Shown here in pieces: positions 28,573-37,441 of a stretch of 64,000 nucleotides of DNA. A model generated the notes under the pieces. It made no database searches and was not told the origin of the DNA. It worked only from the letters and a program-made list of their open reading frames with translations. Made by a program: the position numbers and the translations under genes. Position 1 is the first letter of the stretch, and every line of letters begins with the position of its first letter. The stretch is from Streptomyces pacificus (GTDB lineage Bacteria; Actinomycetota; Actinomycetes; Streptomycetales; Streptomycetaceae): NCBI RefSeq assembly GCF_011766325.1, contig NZ_BLLG01000005.1, positions 1 to 64,000 of the forward strand, written 5' to 3'.

Positions 28573-29015
28573 GTGCGTACGATCGCCGAATTGTCGAGCA
28601 CCTCCTTCCGGCCGTGTGGTCCCCAGAGGCCGCGTACGGCTTGCGGAACCCGGCCGCCCCGGACGCGGACATGCCCAAGGGAAGCGTCGACAAGCGGGCC
28701 GCGGACACACTGTTCGCACACCTCGCCGACATCCGCCGAGCCTGGGCGGGCTGTCCTCTCGAACTCGGCGAGCGCCGAGCCCTGTTCCTTCGATTCGCCC
28801 TCGACTGGCCGGACGCTCTGATCGCGGCCCGCGACTCCGTGACCGACCGGGCAGTGCGTTACCGGCTCGAACGCGGAGTCGGCAAGCTCGCGTCCTGGCT
28901 GAACGGGCGCGACTACGTGGATGGGTACGACGATCTGCATCCTCAAGGGGATATCGAGCAGCCACAGCCGGAGTGCATTCCGTGCTGGAGCAGCTCCTTT
29001 GCCCACGCGGTGTGA
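28569..29015 (+). CDS. Small phage-type protein, sigma region 4-like
   Basis: A 148-residue protein starting with GTG in a GTGA overlap. Its C-terminal half, LGERRALFLRFALDWPDALI, then VTDRAVRYRLERGVGKLAS, has the layout of a helix-turn-helix of sigma region 4, a helix ending in a turn followed by a recognition helix. The N-terminal half is unidentified. With the preceding gene it could form a two-part sigma-like factor, but this is inference. No other domain is visible. Confidence 0.55.
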   Translation: MSAYDRRIVEHLLPAVWSPEAAYGLRNPAAPDADMPKGSVDKRAADTLFAHLADIRRAWAGCPLELGERRALFLRFALDWPDALIAARDSVTDRAVRYRLERGVGKLASWLNGRDYVDGYDDLHPQGDIEQPQPECIPCWSSSFAHAV

Positions 29016-29033
29016 GGCGGCAGGATCACCCCC

Positions 29034-30062
29034 ATGCGCATCTTGGTCATGGGTGGTACATGGTTCCTGGGCAGGGAAGTTGTCGCCGAGTCACTGCGCC
29101 GGGGGTGGCGGGTGACGACCTTCACAAGGGGGTTGTCGGGCGAGCCGGTGCCGGGGGTGGAGAGGGTTCACGGTGACCGGACCGTCCCCGCGGACCTGCG
29201 CCTGCTGGCCGCCCACGGCCCATGGGACGCGGTGATCGACACGTCCAGCTCCGAACTGCCCCCGCGCGTCGTTCAACTCTCCGCCAGCGCTCTGAGTGCG
29301 CAGACGGCGCGCTGGGTGCACCTCTCCACCGTGTCCGTCTACGCAGACTGGCCACACAGTGCGTTGACCGAGGAGTCACCGCTTCTGGAATGCCCGGCCG
29401 ACGCCGACGAATCGTACGGGTTCACCGGGCAGGACGGCTCCCCGACCAAATATGGCTTCCAGAAGGCCGGCGGGGAGAAGGCCGTGGTCGAGGCCCTCGG
29501 AGATCGTGCGGTGTTTCTGCGGCCGGGGGTGATCCTAGGGCCTGCTGAGTATGTGGGCAGACTTCCCTGGTGGCTCACTCGTGCTCACCGGGGCGGTCCC
29601 ATCGTCGTTCCCGCTCCGGCTGACCGCCTGATCCAGCCAGTGGACGTGCGTGACGTGGCAGCCTTCGCAGTGGATCAAGCGGCATCGACAGGCGGCGGTG
29701 CCTTCAACATCGCGCATCCGACCGGGATCACCTTCGCGGACTTCGTTCAGGCCTGTCTGGAGGTGACCGGTGGGGCGGGACGCCCTGTGTGGACACAGCC
29801 AGAGGTGCTGGCGGAGTGCGGGGTCAAGCAGTGGACCGAGATGCCCCTCTGGCGTACCCATGCGGGTGTCTGGCTGGTCAATTCGGATCGGGCGGTGGCA
29901 TCTGGCCTCCACTGCCGCCCGCTTCGGGACACGATCGCGGACACGTGGGCCTGGTGGCAGTCGGCGGGCCGCCCTGTGGATCATCCGCGCTGGGCGGACC
30001 ACGGAGTCAGCCCCGAGAAGGAGGCCAAGATCCTCGCTTCCCTCCCGGGGCCGACGGCCTGA
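29034..30062 (+). CDS. NAD-dependent epimerase/dehydratase (extended SDR)
   Basis: A 342-residue oxidoreductase with an N-terminal Rossmann motif VMGGTWFLGREVV (G-G-x-x-F-L-G) and a modified extended-SDR pattern: DAVIDTSS, VHLSTVSVYAD and a Y-x-x-x-K-like segment in SPTKYGFQKAGGEKAVVEAL. RLIQPVDVRDVAAFAVD and AFNIAHPTGITFADF are the substrate-domain regions. Substrate unknown; such proteins act on sugars, nucleotide sugars or RNA-linked reactions in different species. The ATG follows AGGATCA. It is convergent with a broken regulator gene. Confidence 0.85.
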   Translation: MRILVMGGTWFLGREVVAESLRRGWRVTTFTRGLSGEPVPGVERVHGDRTVPADLRLLAAHGPWDAVIDTSSSELPPRVVQLSASALSAQTARWVHLSTVSVYADWPHSALTEESPLLECPADADESYGFTGQDGSPTKYGFQKAGGEKAVVEALGDRAVFLRPGVILGPAEYVGRLPWWLTRAHRGGPIVVPAPADRLIQPVDVRDVAAFAVDQAASTGGGAFNIAHPTGITFADFVQACLEVTGGAGRPVWTQPEVLAECGVKQWTEMPLWRTHAGVWLVNSDRAVASGLHCRPLRDTIADTWAWWQSAGRPVDHPRWADHGVSPEKEAKILASLPGPTA

Positions 30063-30069
30063 ACTGAAG

Positions 30070-30735
30070 TCAGGCTTCCAGCGCTGCCAGGGGTCCGGAC
30101 CCGGTTCCGAGCTGGTGGCCAGCGGACAGACGGGTGAAGTCCTCGATCCGTTCTCCGAGCTCGTTGGCCAGTGCCGCTCCCTGGTAGCGCTGCATCGTCA
30201 GGGCGCGGCGCACCCTGGCCGTGCGCACGAGAAGACCTGTCGTCCTCTGGGCCTGCGGTACCTCCCACAGGGGTTCGAGGGCAGCGTGCGCGCCATCCAG
30301 GTCACCGCGCAGCAAGCGTGCGGCAGCCATGTCGGCCGAGGCGCCGCCGACCACTCGCGGCGACCGCCGAGCAGCCGGGCGACTTCCCGCCAGCTCCAGG
30401 GCACGACTGGCTTCGACTTCGGCTCGCTCGCCATCCCCGAGAAGGAGGCAGGTCGAGGCGTTGGACATGGCCTGCCGCTCCCCAGAGAAGGCGAATTCCC
30501 CGGCCACCTCGTCGTGCAACTCGTCGGTGAGACCCTGCCCATGGCTCTCCGTTGCGTCCAGTGCCCGGCCAGCGGAGGTGGCATCACCGAGATAGCCGCA
30601 CGCACGGGCCTCGATCGCCCCCAGGCGTCGGCGGGCGGTGTCGCCGAGCGCGGGTTCCCCAAGTTGCAGCAGCAGACGCCCGAATGCACGGAGTGGCTCA
30701 TCGCCGCGTCGGCCGCCGCCACCGCCGAAGCCACG
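30070..30735 (-). pseudogene. Truncated TPR-like regulator C-terminus
   Basis: From about 30735 leftward the minus-strand frame gives helical repeats typical of the C-terminal half of Streptomyces XRE/TPR regulators: GDTARRRLGAIEARACGYLG, MSNASTCLLLGDGERAEVEA, SRALELAGSRPAARRSPRVV, AAARLLRGDLDGAHAALEPL, ending at 30070. The N-terminal HTH and start codon are missing. At about 30735 the frame runs into sequence antisense to the next gene. Open to 31014 only because of GC bias. Confidence 0.5.
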
Positions 30736-31089
30736 TTGAACGCTGACGTGGTCCCGGTGGACCGCTCCGCCCTCGACCCGGTGGCCTACTACCTCGCCGC
30801 CGTCGACCGGGCCCGCCGCGAACCGGACCCCGCCGCCGTGGCGCGGCTCTCCGCTCTCGCCACCGCCCACGCCAGCGGCTACGGGCTCCTCATCGCCACC
30901 GTCCTCGACCCCGCCGTTCCCCTCGGTGACCATCGAGACCGTGACCTTGGCTACCGGGCCGCCGTCGACCGCCGTCTTCACCGACTTCTGACCGAACTGC
31001 GCATCCCGCACCAACGGATGGGCAACACCCCGGACGACCAGTCCGCCACCATAAAGGCTGCCCTAGCCCTGGCGGAGGCAGGCCGGTGA
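30730..31089 (+). pseudogene. Truncated kinase/AAA-like protein C-terminus
   Basis: About 120 codons, beginning abruptly after 30730, read DRSALDPVAYYLAAVDRARR, GYGLLIATVLDPAVPLGDHR, DRDLGYRAAVDRRLHRLLTEL, to the stop at 31089. I recognise this as the C-terminal part of nucleoside-kinase-like AAA proteins that often precede aldo/keto reductases in Streptomyces. No P-loop or start remains. Stop overlaps the GTG of the downstream gene (GTGA). It abuts the other truncated gene head-on. Confidence 0.45.
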
Positions 31090-31859
31090 CCGGCGGCACT
31101 CGACCGGCCGGAACCCTCGCCATCGCCGGAAAGACCGTGTCTCGGCTGGGTTTCGGCACCATGCGCCTGACTGGCCCCGGCACCTGGGGCGACCCGCCCG
31201 ACACCGACCGCGCCCTACGTCTCCTCCATACCGTCGTGGACGAGGGCATCACCCACCTCGACACTGCCGACGCCTACGGCCCCCACACCGCCGAACACCT
31301 CATCCGCCGCGCCCTGTGGCCGTACCCAGAAGAACTACTGATCGCCACCAAGGTGGGCATGGTCAGACCCGCGCGCAACGTTTGGAAGCCGCTCGGACGG
31401 CCCGAGTTCCTGCGCGCCACAGTCGAGCAGTGCCTCCGCCGGCTGGGCGTGGACCGCCTCGACCTGTGCTACCTCCACCGCGTCGACCCGGCCGTCCCAC
31501 TACCGGAGCAGGTCGGCACGCTCGCCGAGCTCCAGCAGGAAGGGAAGATCGCCCACGTCGGGCTGTCCAAGGTGGCACCAGAGCAGATCGACACCGCGTC
31601 CAGCGTCGTCAAGGTGGCGGCGGTGCAGAACAAGCTGAGCGCGGCCGTGCCCGACGACACCGCCACCGTGGAGCACTGCCGAGTGCGCGGCATCCCGTAC
31701 GTCCCCTACGCGCCGCTGGGTTCTGGTCTCCTCACGCAGGCAGAAGACCTCCGCAAGGCCCTTCGACGGCTACTCGGCCTCGGCGATCATGTGGCCCCCA
31801 TTCCCGGCACGAGTTCGGTCGCGCACCCGCGGGAGCTCCTCCGGGCAACATCCGACTAG
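31086..31859 (+). CDS. Aldo/keto reductase
   Basis: A 257-residue NADPH-dependent oxidoreductase of the AKR fold. The tetrad is visible: Asp and Tyr in HLDTADAYGPHTAEHLI, Lys in ELLIATKVGMVRP, His in LDLCYLHRVDP. VSRLGFGTMRLTGPG is the typical N-terminus and HVAPIPGTSSVAHPRELL the cofactor-binding end. The GTG start overlaps the stop of the truncated upstream gene. The missing middle (about 20-30 residues shorter than most AKRs) is in the region after LLTQAEDL. Substrate unknown. Confidence 0.88.
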   Translation: MTGGTRPAGTLAIAGKTVSRLGFGTMRLTGPGTWGDPPDTDRALRLLHTVVDEGITHLDTADAYGPHTAEHLIRRALWPYPEELLIATKVGMVRPARNVWKPLGRPEFLRATVEQCLRRLGVDRLDLCYLHRVDPAVPLPEQVGTLAELQQEGKIAHVGLSKVAPEQIDTASSVVKVAAVQNKLSAAVPDDTATVEHCRVRGIPYVPYAPLGSGLLTQAEDLRKALRRLLGLGDHVAPIPGTSSVAHPRELLRATSD

Positions 31860-31910
31860 GTACACAGCCTCGGCGACCGGCGGTTTTCAGGGACCGCCGG
31901 TCGTTTGATT

Positions 31911-31952
31911 GATAGCCCCCGCCGATCGCTTTGGTTCGATTGATCGATTTCC
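31911..31952. promoter_or_regulatory. OxyR-box-like sequence ahead of ahpC
   Basis: ATAG (31912), CGAT (31923), GTTC (31934) and CGAT (31945) are spaced exactly 11 bases apart, the OxyR tetranucleotide pattern. The block matches 28 of 42 bases in the oxyR-side sequence at 25364-25405. It lies 65-105 bp before the ahpC start, a normal position for activation. Confidence 0.5.
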
Positions 31953-32016
31953 CTCTCCGATATCCGGCGTGGGAGTCTACGGGACGTCCAGCCCCTCGTA
32001 ACTCTGGAGAAGCACA

Positions 32017-32574
32017 GTGCTGACTGTCGGCGACAAGTTCCCCGCTTGGAAGCTCATGGGCGTGGAGGGCCCCTCTGACGACAAGCTGGAGATCAAGGAG
32101 TACTCTTCGGAGGACTTCAAGAACGGTTGGTCAGTGGTCTTCTTCTGGCCCAAGGACTTCACCTTCGTCTGCCCCACCGAGATCGCGGCGTTCGGCAGGC
32201 TGAACGACGAGTTCGCCGACCGCGACGCCCGGGTCCTCGGCTTCTCCGGCGACTCCGAGTTCGTTCACCACGCCTGGCGCAGGGACCACGCCGACCTGCG
32301 TGACCTGCCCTTCCCGATGATGGCCGACTCCAAGCACGAGCTGATGCGCGCCCTCGGCATCGAGGGCGAGGACGGCTTCGCCCAGCGGGCCGTCTTCATC
32401 GTCGACCCGAACAACGAGATCCAGTTCACCATGGTGACCGCCGGCTCCGTCGGCCGTAACCCCAAGGAGGTCCTGCGGGTCCTCGACGCCCTGCAGACCG
32501 ACGAGCTCTGCCCCTGCAACTGGTCCAAGGGCGAGGACACCCTCGACGCGGGCAAGCTGCTGGCCGGTGAGTGA
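32017..32574 (+). CDS. ahpC: Alkyl hydroperoxide reductase AhpC (peroxiredoxin)
   Basis: A 185-residue 2-Cys peroxiredoxin of the actinobacterial AhpC type, reducing hydrogen and organic peroxides. The peroxidatic Cys is C52 in [15 protein letters not shown]. The resolving cysteines are C165 and C167 in TDELCPCNW, characteristic of AhpC enzymes that use AhpD rather than AhpF. The GTG at 32017 follows TGGAGAAG with a six-base spacer. Stop overlaps a GTG before ahpD, so the two are co-translated. Expected to be under OxyR control. Confidence 0.97.
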   Translation: MLTVGDKFPAWKLMGVEGPSDDKLEIKEYSSEDFKNGWSVVFFWPKDFTFVCPTEIAAFGRLNDEFADRDARVLGFSGDSEFVHHAWRRDHADLRDLPFPMMADSKHELMRALGIEGEDGFAQRAVFIVDPNNEIQFTMVTAGSVGRNPKEVLRVLDALQTDELCPCNWSKGEDTLDAGKLLAGE

Positions 32575-32576
32575 GC

Positions 32577-33110
32577 ATGGCCCTCGATGAGCTGAAGTCC
32601 GCACTCCCGGACTACGCCAAGGACCTCAAGCTGAACCTCGGTTCGGTGATCGGCAACAGCGACCTCCCGCAGCAGCAGCTGTGGGGCACCGTCCTCGCCT
32701 GCGCGATCGCCTCCCGCTCGCCGATCGTGCTGCGCGAGCTGGAGCCCGAGGCCAGGGCCAACCTGTCCGCCGATGCCTACACCGCCGCCAAGTCGGCCGC
32801 CGCGGTCATGGCGATGAACAACGTCTTCTACCGGACCCGGCACCTGCTGTCGGACCCCGAGTACGGGACGCTGCGCGCCGGTCTGCGGATGAACGTCATC
32901 GGCAACCCGGGCGTCGAGAAGACCGACTTCGAGCTGTGGTCGCTGGCCGTCTCCGCGATCAACGGCTGCGGCCAGTGCCTCGACTCGCACGAGCAGGTGC
33001 TTCGCAAGGCCGGCGTCGAGCGCGATGTCATCCAGGAGGCCTTCAAGATCGCCTCGGTGATCCAGGCCGTCGGGACGACGCTGGACGCGGAGGCCGTGCT
33101 CGCCGGGTAG
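32577..33110 (+). CDS. ahpD: Alkyl hydroperoxide reductase AhpD
   Basis: A 177-residue AhpD protein, the thiol-disulfide partner that links AhpC to dihydrolipoamide through the lipoyl succinyltransferase system. The active-site pair is [16 protein letters not shown]131-x-x-C134 with His138, and Glu119 in the preceding helix. [20 protein letters not shown] is the typical start; a GTG six bases upstream (32571) overlaps the ahpC stop and may be used. The carboxymuconolactone decarboxylase-like fold spans the whole protein. Confidence 0.97.
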   Translation: MALDELKSALPDYAKDLKLNLGSVIGNSDLPQQQLWGTVLACAIASRSPIVLRELEPEARANLSADAYTAAKSAAAVMAMNNVFYRTRHLLSDPEYGTLRAGLRMNVIGNPGVEKTDFELWSLAVSAINGCGQCLDSHEQVLRKAGVERDVIQEAFKIASVIQAVGTTLDAEAVLAG

Positions 33111-33145
33111 CGATGTCCCGGCCGTTCGGCCGGACCCCGCACAGA

Positions 33146-33178
33146 GCGCCCCGCACGGCACGCAGCCGGGCGGGGCGC
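33146..33178 (+). terminator. Hairpin after ahpCD
   Basis: GCGCCCCGC (33146-33154) pairs with GCGGGGCGC (33170-33178) around a 15-base loop, 36 bp after the ahpD stop. No T-run. Confidence 0.55.
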
Positions 33179-33338
33179 CGCTCTTCCCCCGCCGGGCGGG
33201 ACCTCCCCGCCGCCGCGGGGGGTCCGGCGCCCAGCCCGCGCCTCGTGCCGCGCCGGGCGGGGTTCGCCCGCGGGGAAGCGGCGCGGCGCGGCTTTTGGTG
33301 CGGCGTGGTCGGCGCGGCATCCGGTGCGGTGCGGCGCG

Positions 33339-34736
33339 TCAGGTGCGCTCCTCGCCCTCCGGGGGCGGGGGTTCGGACTTCGGTGCGGCGGGCGGCAGAG
33401 GCGGAGTCGGGGGCGTGGCCGGAGTCGGGGTCGGCGCCAGGTCCGTCACCGTCGCCCCGTGCGGAGCGGGGCCGATCCGGCTCACCTGGCCCTGGCCGTA
33501 CGCGTAGAGGTAGGTGACCACCGTGTTCGTCACCGCCACCAGCGGCACCGCGACCACCGCACCGCCGATCCCCGCCGTCAGACCGCCCGTGGCGACCGCG
33601 AGGACGACGGCCAGCGGATGGACCCGGACCGCGCGGCCGAGGATGAACGGCTGCAGTACATGCCCTTCGATCTGCTGCACGGCGAGCACCACGAGCAGCA
33701 CCATGAAGGCGGTGAACACCCCCTGGGTGACCAGGGCGACGACGACCGCCAGGGCACCCGAGACGACCGCGCCCACCAGGGGGATGAAGGAGAACAGGAA
33801 GATGAAGACGGCGAGCGGCACGGCGAGCGGCACGTCCAGGAAATAGATGCCGAGACCGATGAAGATCGCGTCGATGAGTGCGACCACCACCGTGCCCCGC
33901 ACATACGCCGTGAGGGTCCGCCAGGCCCGCGGCCCGGCGCCGGCGACACCGGGGCGGGCGGCGGCGGGCACCAGCTTCAGGGACCACTGCCAGATCCGCC
34001 GCCCGTCGTAGAGCAGGAAGAGGGTGGAGAACAGCGCCAGCAGTATTCCGGTGAGGATCTCCACCATCACGGTCACGCCCTGGAGCCCGGCGGAGGTGAT
34101 CTCCTGCGTGTTGGTGCCGATGGTGTCCTGGAGATTGTTCGCGATGTCGTTGATCTGGCGCTCGGTCACATGGAACGGGCTGTTGAGCAGCCAGCGTTTG
34201 AGTTCCTCGATACCGTCCTTCACCCGGTCGGCGAGGTCGCCGAGGTTCTCCGTCACCTGCCAGACGACGAACCAGCCGACGAGGCCGATGACGACGAAGC
34301 CCAGGATCGCCGTGACGGCCGTGGCGAGCCCACGCGGCAGCCCGGCCCCCTTCAGACGGGCCACGGTCGGCTGGAGCAGCGCGGTGACCAGCAGGGCGGC
34401 GACGAAGGCGAGCACGACGAGCCGAACCGAGCTGATGACGCGCATCAGCACCCAGAGCGTGCCGGCCAGGACCAGCAGCCGCCAGCCCGCCTCTGCCGCG
34501 ACCCTCATCCCCCAGGGGAGGGCCTCGACCGGATGGGGTCGCGCGGGAACGGCCGGGGCGTAGGCCGGCGGCGGTGGGACCCGGTCGGACGGGTCCGCCG
34601 CATCCGGACGCCCGTCACCGGGGTCACCGCCGGGCTCCGCCGCGGCCACGGCGGCGGCCCGCCGTTCCTCGAACCGCTCCCCGAGCCGGGACAGCCCGGC
34701 CCCCAGCCGACCCAGCCACGCTGGTGTCTTCGACAT
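33339..34736 (-). CDS. AI-2E family transporter (TqsA-like permease)
   Basis: A 465-residue membrane protein with a disordered cytoplasmic N-terminus (about 95 residues), then roughly eight membrane helices. Family-typical parts are LLVLAGTLWVLMRVISSVRL, VALLVTALLQPTVARLKGAG, FIFLFSFIPLVGAVVSGALA, VLLVVLAVQQIEGHVLQPFIL and RAVRVHPLAVVLAV. Substrate unknown; the name comes from a distant relative exporting autoinducer-2. The ATG at 34736 has GAGAGGGAAG upstream. The frame is open back to 34901, but that stretch is Pro/Gly-rich promoter sequence. C-terminal tail is Pro/Glu-rich. Confidence 0.9.
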   Translation of the reverse strand: MSKTPAWLGRLGAGLSRLGERFEERRAAAVAAAEPGGDPGDGRPDAADPSDRVPPPPAYAPAVPARPHPVEALPWGMRVAAEAGWRLLVLAGTLWVLMRVISSVRLVVLAFVAALLVTALLQPTVARLKGAGLPRGLATAVTAILGFVVIGLVGWFVVWQVTENLGDLADRVKDGIEELKRWLLNSPFHVTERQINDIANNLQDTIGTNTQEITSAGLQGVTVMVEILTGILLALFSTLFLLYDGRRIWQWSLKLVPAAARPGVAGAGPRAWRTLTAYVRGTVVVALIDAIFIGLGIYFLDVPLAVPLAVFIFLFSFIPLVGAVVSGALAVVVALVTQGVFTAFMVLLVVLAVQQIEGHVLQPFILGRAVRVHPLAVVLAVATGGLTAGIGGAVVAVPLVAVTNTVVTYLYAYGQGQVSRIGPAPHGATVTDLAPTPTPATPPTPPLPPAAPKSEPPPPEGEERT

Positions 34737-34998
34737 CTCGTGCTTCCCTCTCCCCCCAAGGTCCGTCCCGACCGTACACGGACCGAGCCCCCCACCGTCG
34801 GACGGTGAGGGGCTCAGCGGAGTCGGTCGGCCGGGACGGCCATCCGGGGTTCGGGGTCCGGCCGGCGCGGGCCTCCAGACACCCGCGGACACTCCGGGCA
34901 CTCGGGGTGCCCGCGCCGGCCCGCGGTCCCGCGCCCGCAGGCACCGGACGCCCCAGGGCCCGCCCTTCGGGCGGCCGGAGCTACTGGCGCGACACGCC

Positions 34999-35727
34999 TC
35001 AGTACCAGCGGTTGGCCTGCCAGAACGACCAGGCGCCGCAGGGGCTGCCGTAGCGGTCGTTCATATAGCTCAGACCCCACTTGATCTGGGTGGCGGGGTT
35101 CGTCTGCCAGTCGGCGCCGGCAGACGCCATCTTGGTGCCGGGGAGCGCCTGGACGAGGCCGTAGGCACCGGAGGACGGGTTCTGGGCCCGGTAGTTCCAA
35201 CTGGACTCGTGGTCCACGATGTTGCTGAAGCACTGGAACTGGTCGCCGGGGACCATCTGGCGGGCGATCGCCTGGACCTCGGAGATGGTGTACGAGGACT
35301 GCGCCGAGAAGCTGCCGGCGTCGCGGACGGCGGAGCGGCTGGCGCGCTCCTCGGCCTCCCTGGCTTCCTCGGCCTCCTTGGCCTTCCGGGCCTCGGCCTC
35401 GCGCTGGGCCTGCTCCTCGGCGGCCTGCTTCTTCGCCTCGGCGTCCTTGGCCGCCTGGAGGCGAGCCGCCTCCTCCGCGGACTTCCTCGCGGCCGTGTCG
35501 GCGGCAGCCGCCTGCGCGTCGGCCTGCTGTGTCAGGGACGCGACCTGAACCTGGGCCTGCTCACCGACGGGGATGTCCGCGAGCAGCGTCGCGTCCGCCG
35601 CGGTCGTCTCCAGGTTGTCGCCGTTCGCGGGAAGGGAGTTGCCCGAGGCAACACCCACGACAGCGCCGACAGTGGTGACCGCGGTGGCGGACGCCACCGC
35701 GAATCCCCGGACCGAGATCCGGCTCAC
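34999..35727 (-). CDS. Secreted lytic transglycosylase, SLT-like
   Basis: A 242-residue exported protein. The signal peptide VRGFAVASATAVTTVGAVVG is at residues 6-27. A long alternating Ala/Glu/Lys/Arg coiled coil follows (about 60-150, ARKSAEEAARLQAAKDAEAK). The catalytic SLT-like domain at the C-terminus shows SNIVDHESSWNYRAQNPSSG (catalytic Glu), AYGLVQALPGTKMASAG and WGLSYMNDRYGSPCGAW. This is the short transglycosylase domain common in Streptomyces cell-wall hydrolases, related in fold to Rpf/lysozyme proteins. GTG at 35727 follows GGAAGGA. It probably remodels peptidoglycan during growth or germination. Confidence 0.9.
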   Translation of the reverse strand: MSRISVRGFAVASATAVTTVGAVVGVASGNSLPANGDNLETTAADATLLADIPVGEQAQVQVASLTQQADAQAAAADTAARKSAEEAARLQAAKDAEAKKQAAEEQAQREAEARKAKEAEEAREAEERASRSAVRDAGSFSAQSSYTISEVQAIARQMVPGDQFQCFSNIVDHESSWNYRAQNPSSGAYGLVQALPGTKMASAGADWQTNPATQIKWGLSYMNDRYGSPCGAWSFWQANRWY

Positions 35728-35756
35728 ACGGTTTCCTTCCAGCACCGCCCGCACAG

Positions 35757-35823
35757 GTGACCTCGCGGGCGCAATCGTGCCCCTGGCACTGGCACTCCCT
35801 GTTGCTAGGTCACGGGAGGCACG
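35757..35823 (-). promoter_or_regulatory. Possible structured leader of the transglycosylase gene
   Basis: In the 5' region of the transglycosylase gene (minus strand), GTGACCT (35817-35823) can pair with AGGTCAC (35757-35763), enclosing 53 nt that themselves contain complementary segments. Genes of this type often carry c-di-AMP riboswitches in actinobacteria, but I could not find the riboswitch core motifs. The rest of the 326-bp gap has no ORF. Confidence 0.25.
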
Positions 35824-36053
35824 GGCCCGGTGGGCGCTCCCCTGCGGGAGTGCCGCGTGGTACTCGGGCGGCATACGGCGATGTCTGTGGAGTTGTGTGG
35901 TGCCGCGCCCCTGAGGGTGCGGGTGTGCCGTATGCGGGGCCTGACGGAACCCAGACTCTGCCGGACGCGGATGCCGCAGGGCAATTCATGGCCGCGTGGG
36001 AAAGCTCACACCCCGTTTGCCCCAGGAGATTTGTGGAAAGAGCGGCGCAGCAC

Positions 36054-36094
36054 GGCGCCGCCCGGCTAAGCTCCTTCGCTCGCCGGGCGGCGCC
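36054..36094 (-). terminator. 13-bp perfect hairpin after phoH
   Basis: GGCGCCGCCCGGC (36054-36066) and its exact complement (36082-36094) enclose a 15-base loop, 25 bp beyond the phoH stop codon. Strong rho-independent-like structure without a T-run, as common in Streptomyces. Confidence 0.75.
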
Positions 36095-36118
36095 CCTTTC
36101 CGTGCCGGGCAGGTCCCG

Positions 36119-37441
36119 TCAGATCGGCCCGTCCTCCAGCATCTCGGTCACCAGCGCGGCGATCTGCGAGCGTTCGGACCGGGTGAGCGTGACATGCGCG
36201 AAGAGCGGATGCCCCTTCAGCTTCTCCACGACGGCGACGACCCCGTCGTAGCGACCCACGCGAAGATTGTCCCGCTGCGCCACGTCATGGGTCAGGACGA
36301 CCCGCGAGTTGGGGCCGATGCGGGACAGCACGGTGAGCAGGACGTTCCGCTCCAGGGACTGGGCCTCGTCGACGATGACGAACGCGTCGTGCAGCGAGCG
36401 TCCGCGGATGTGGGTCAGCGGCAGCACCTCGAGCATCCCCCGGCCCAGGACCTCCTCGATGACCTCGCGTCCGGCCACCGCGGAGAGGGTGTCGAAGACC
36501 GCCTGCGCCCAGGGGCTCATCTTCTCGGCCTCGGTGCCCGGCAGATAGCCCAGCTCCTGACCGCCGACCGCGTACAGCGGCCGGAAGACCATCACCTTCC
36601 GGTGCTGCCTGCGCTCCAGCACGGCCTCCAGACCGGCACAGAGCGCGAGCGCGGACTTGCCGGTACCCGCCCGGCCGCCCAGCGAGACGATGCCGACATC
36701 CGGGTCGAGCAGCAGATCGAGGGCGATGCGCTGCTCGGCACTGCGGCCGCGGATACCGAAGGCCTCGCGGTCGCCCCGGACCAGCCGGACGCCGCCGCCG
36801 GTCGAGACCCTGCCGAGGGCCTTGCCCCGCTCCGACTGGAGGACGAGTCCGGTGTGGACGGGCAGGCCGGAGGCCTCGGGGACGTCCAGGTGCTCGTCCT
36901 CGAAGAGGATGTCCACCTGCTGGGCGGACAGGGCGAGTTCGGACATCCCGGTCCAACCGGAGTCCGTGGCGGCGAGCTCCGCACGGTACTCCTCGGCGAG
37001 GAGGCCGACGGAGGACGCCTTGATGCGCAACGGCAGGTCCTTGGACACGACGGTGACGTCGTACCCCTCTGCCTGGAGGTTCCGTGCCACCGCGAGGATC
37101 CGTGAGTCGTTGTCACCCAGCCGGTAGCCGGCGGGGAGCACCCCGGGGTCCGAGTGGTTGAGCTCGACGCGCAGCGTGCCGCCGAGGTCGCCCATCGGGA
37201 TGGGTGCGTCCAGGCGGCCGTACCGGACCCGGTAGTCGTCGAGCAGGCGCAGCGCCTGCCTGGCGAAGTAACCGAGCTCCGGGTGGTGCCTCTTGGCCTC
37301 CAGCTCCGTCACGACGACGATCGGGAGCACGACCTCGTGCTCGTCGAAGCGCGAGACGGCACTGGGGTCGGCCAGCAGGACGCTGGTGTCGATGACATAG
37401 GTGCGCCTGTCGGACATGCGGCGCTTTGTGCTGTTCACCAC
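36119..37441 (-). CDS. PhoH family protein with PIN domain
   Basis: A 440-residue PIN-PhoH fusion, in which the PIN domain acts as a ribonuclease and the PhoH domain as an ATPase or RNA helicase. The PIN domain (about residues 12-140) begins [20 protein letters not shown] and contains [16 protein letters not shown] and [16 protein letters not shown]. The PhoH domain has Walker A in [20 protein letters not shown], then [20 protein letters not shown] and Walker [17 protein letters not shown]. The start is GTG at 37441 ([16 protein letters not shown]); ATG at 37417 is the conservative alternative. The frame is open to 38218 but that part is repetitive. A hairpin terminator follows. Confidence 0.92.
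   Translation of the reverse strand: MVNSTKRRMSDRRTYVIDTSVLLADPSAVSRFDEHEVVLPIVVVTELEAKRHHPELGYFARQALRLLDDYRVRYGRLDAPIPMGDLGGTLRVELNHSDPGVLPAGYRLGDNDSRILAVARNLQAEGYDVTVVSKDLPLRIKASSVGLLAEEYRAELAATDSGWTGMSELALSAQQVDILFEDEHLDVPEASGLPVHTGLVLQSERGKALGRVSTGGGVRLVRGDREAFGIRGRSAEQRIALDLLLDPDVGIVSLGGRAGTGKSALALCAGLEAVLERRQHRKVMVFRPLYAVGGQELGYLPGTEAEKMSPWAQAVFDTLSAVAGREVIEEVLGRGMLEVLPLTHIRGRSLHDAFVIVDEAQSLERNVLLTVLSRIGPNSRVVLTHDVAQRDNLRVGRYDGVVAVVEKLKGHPLFAHVTLTRSERSQIAALVTEMLEDGPI

Noticed and set aside
35728-36053. Possible c-di-AMP riboswitch upstream of the transglycosylase gene
   Set aside because: The context is right, but I could not find the conserved core motifs; only a simple pairing was kept as a low-confidence leader.
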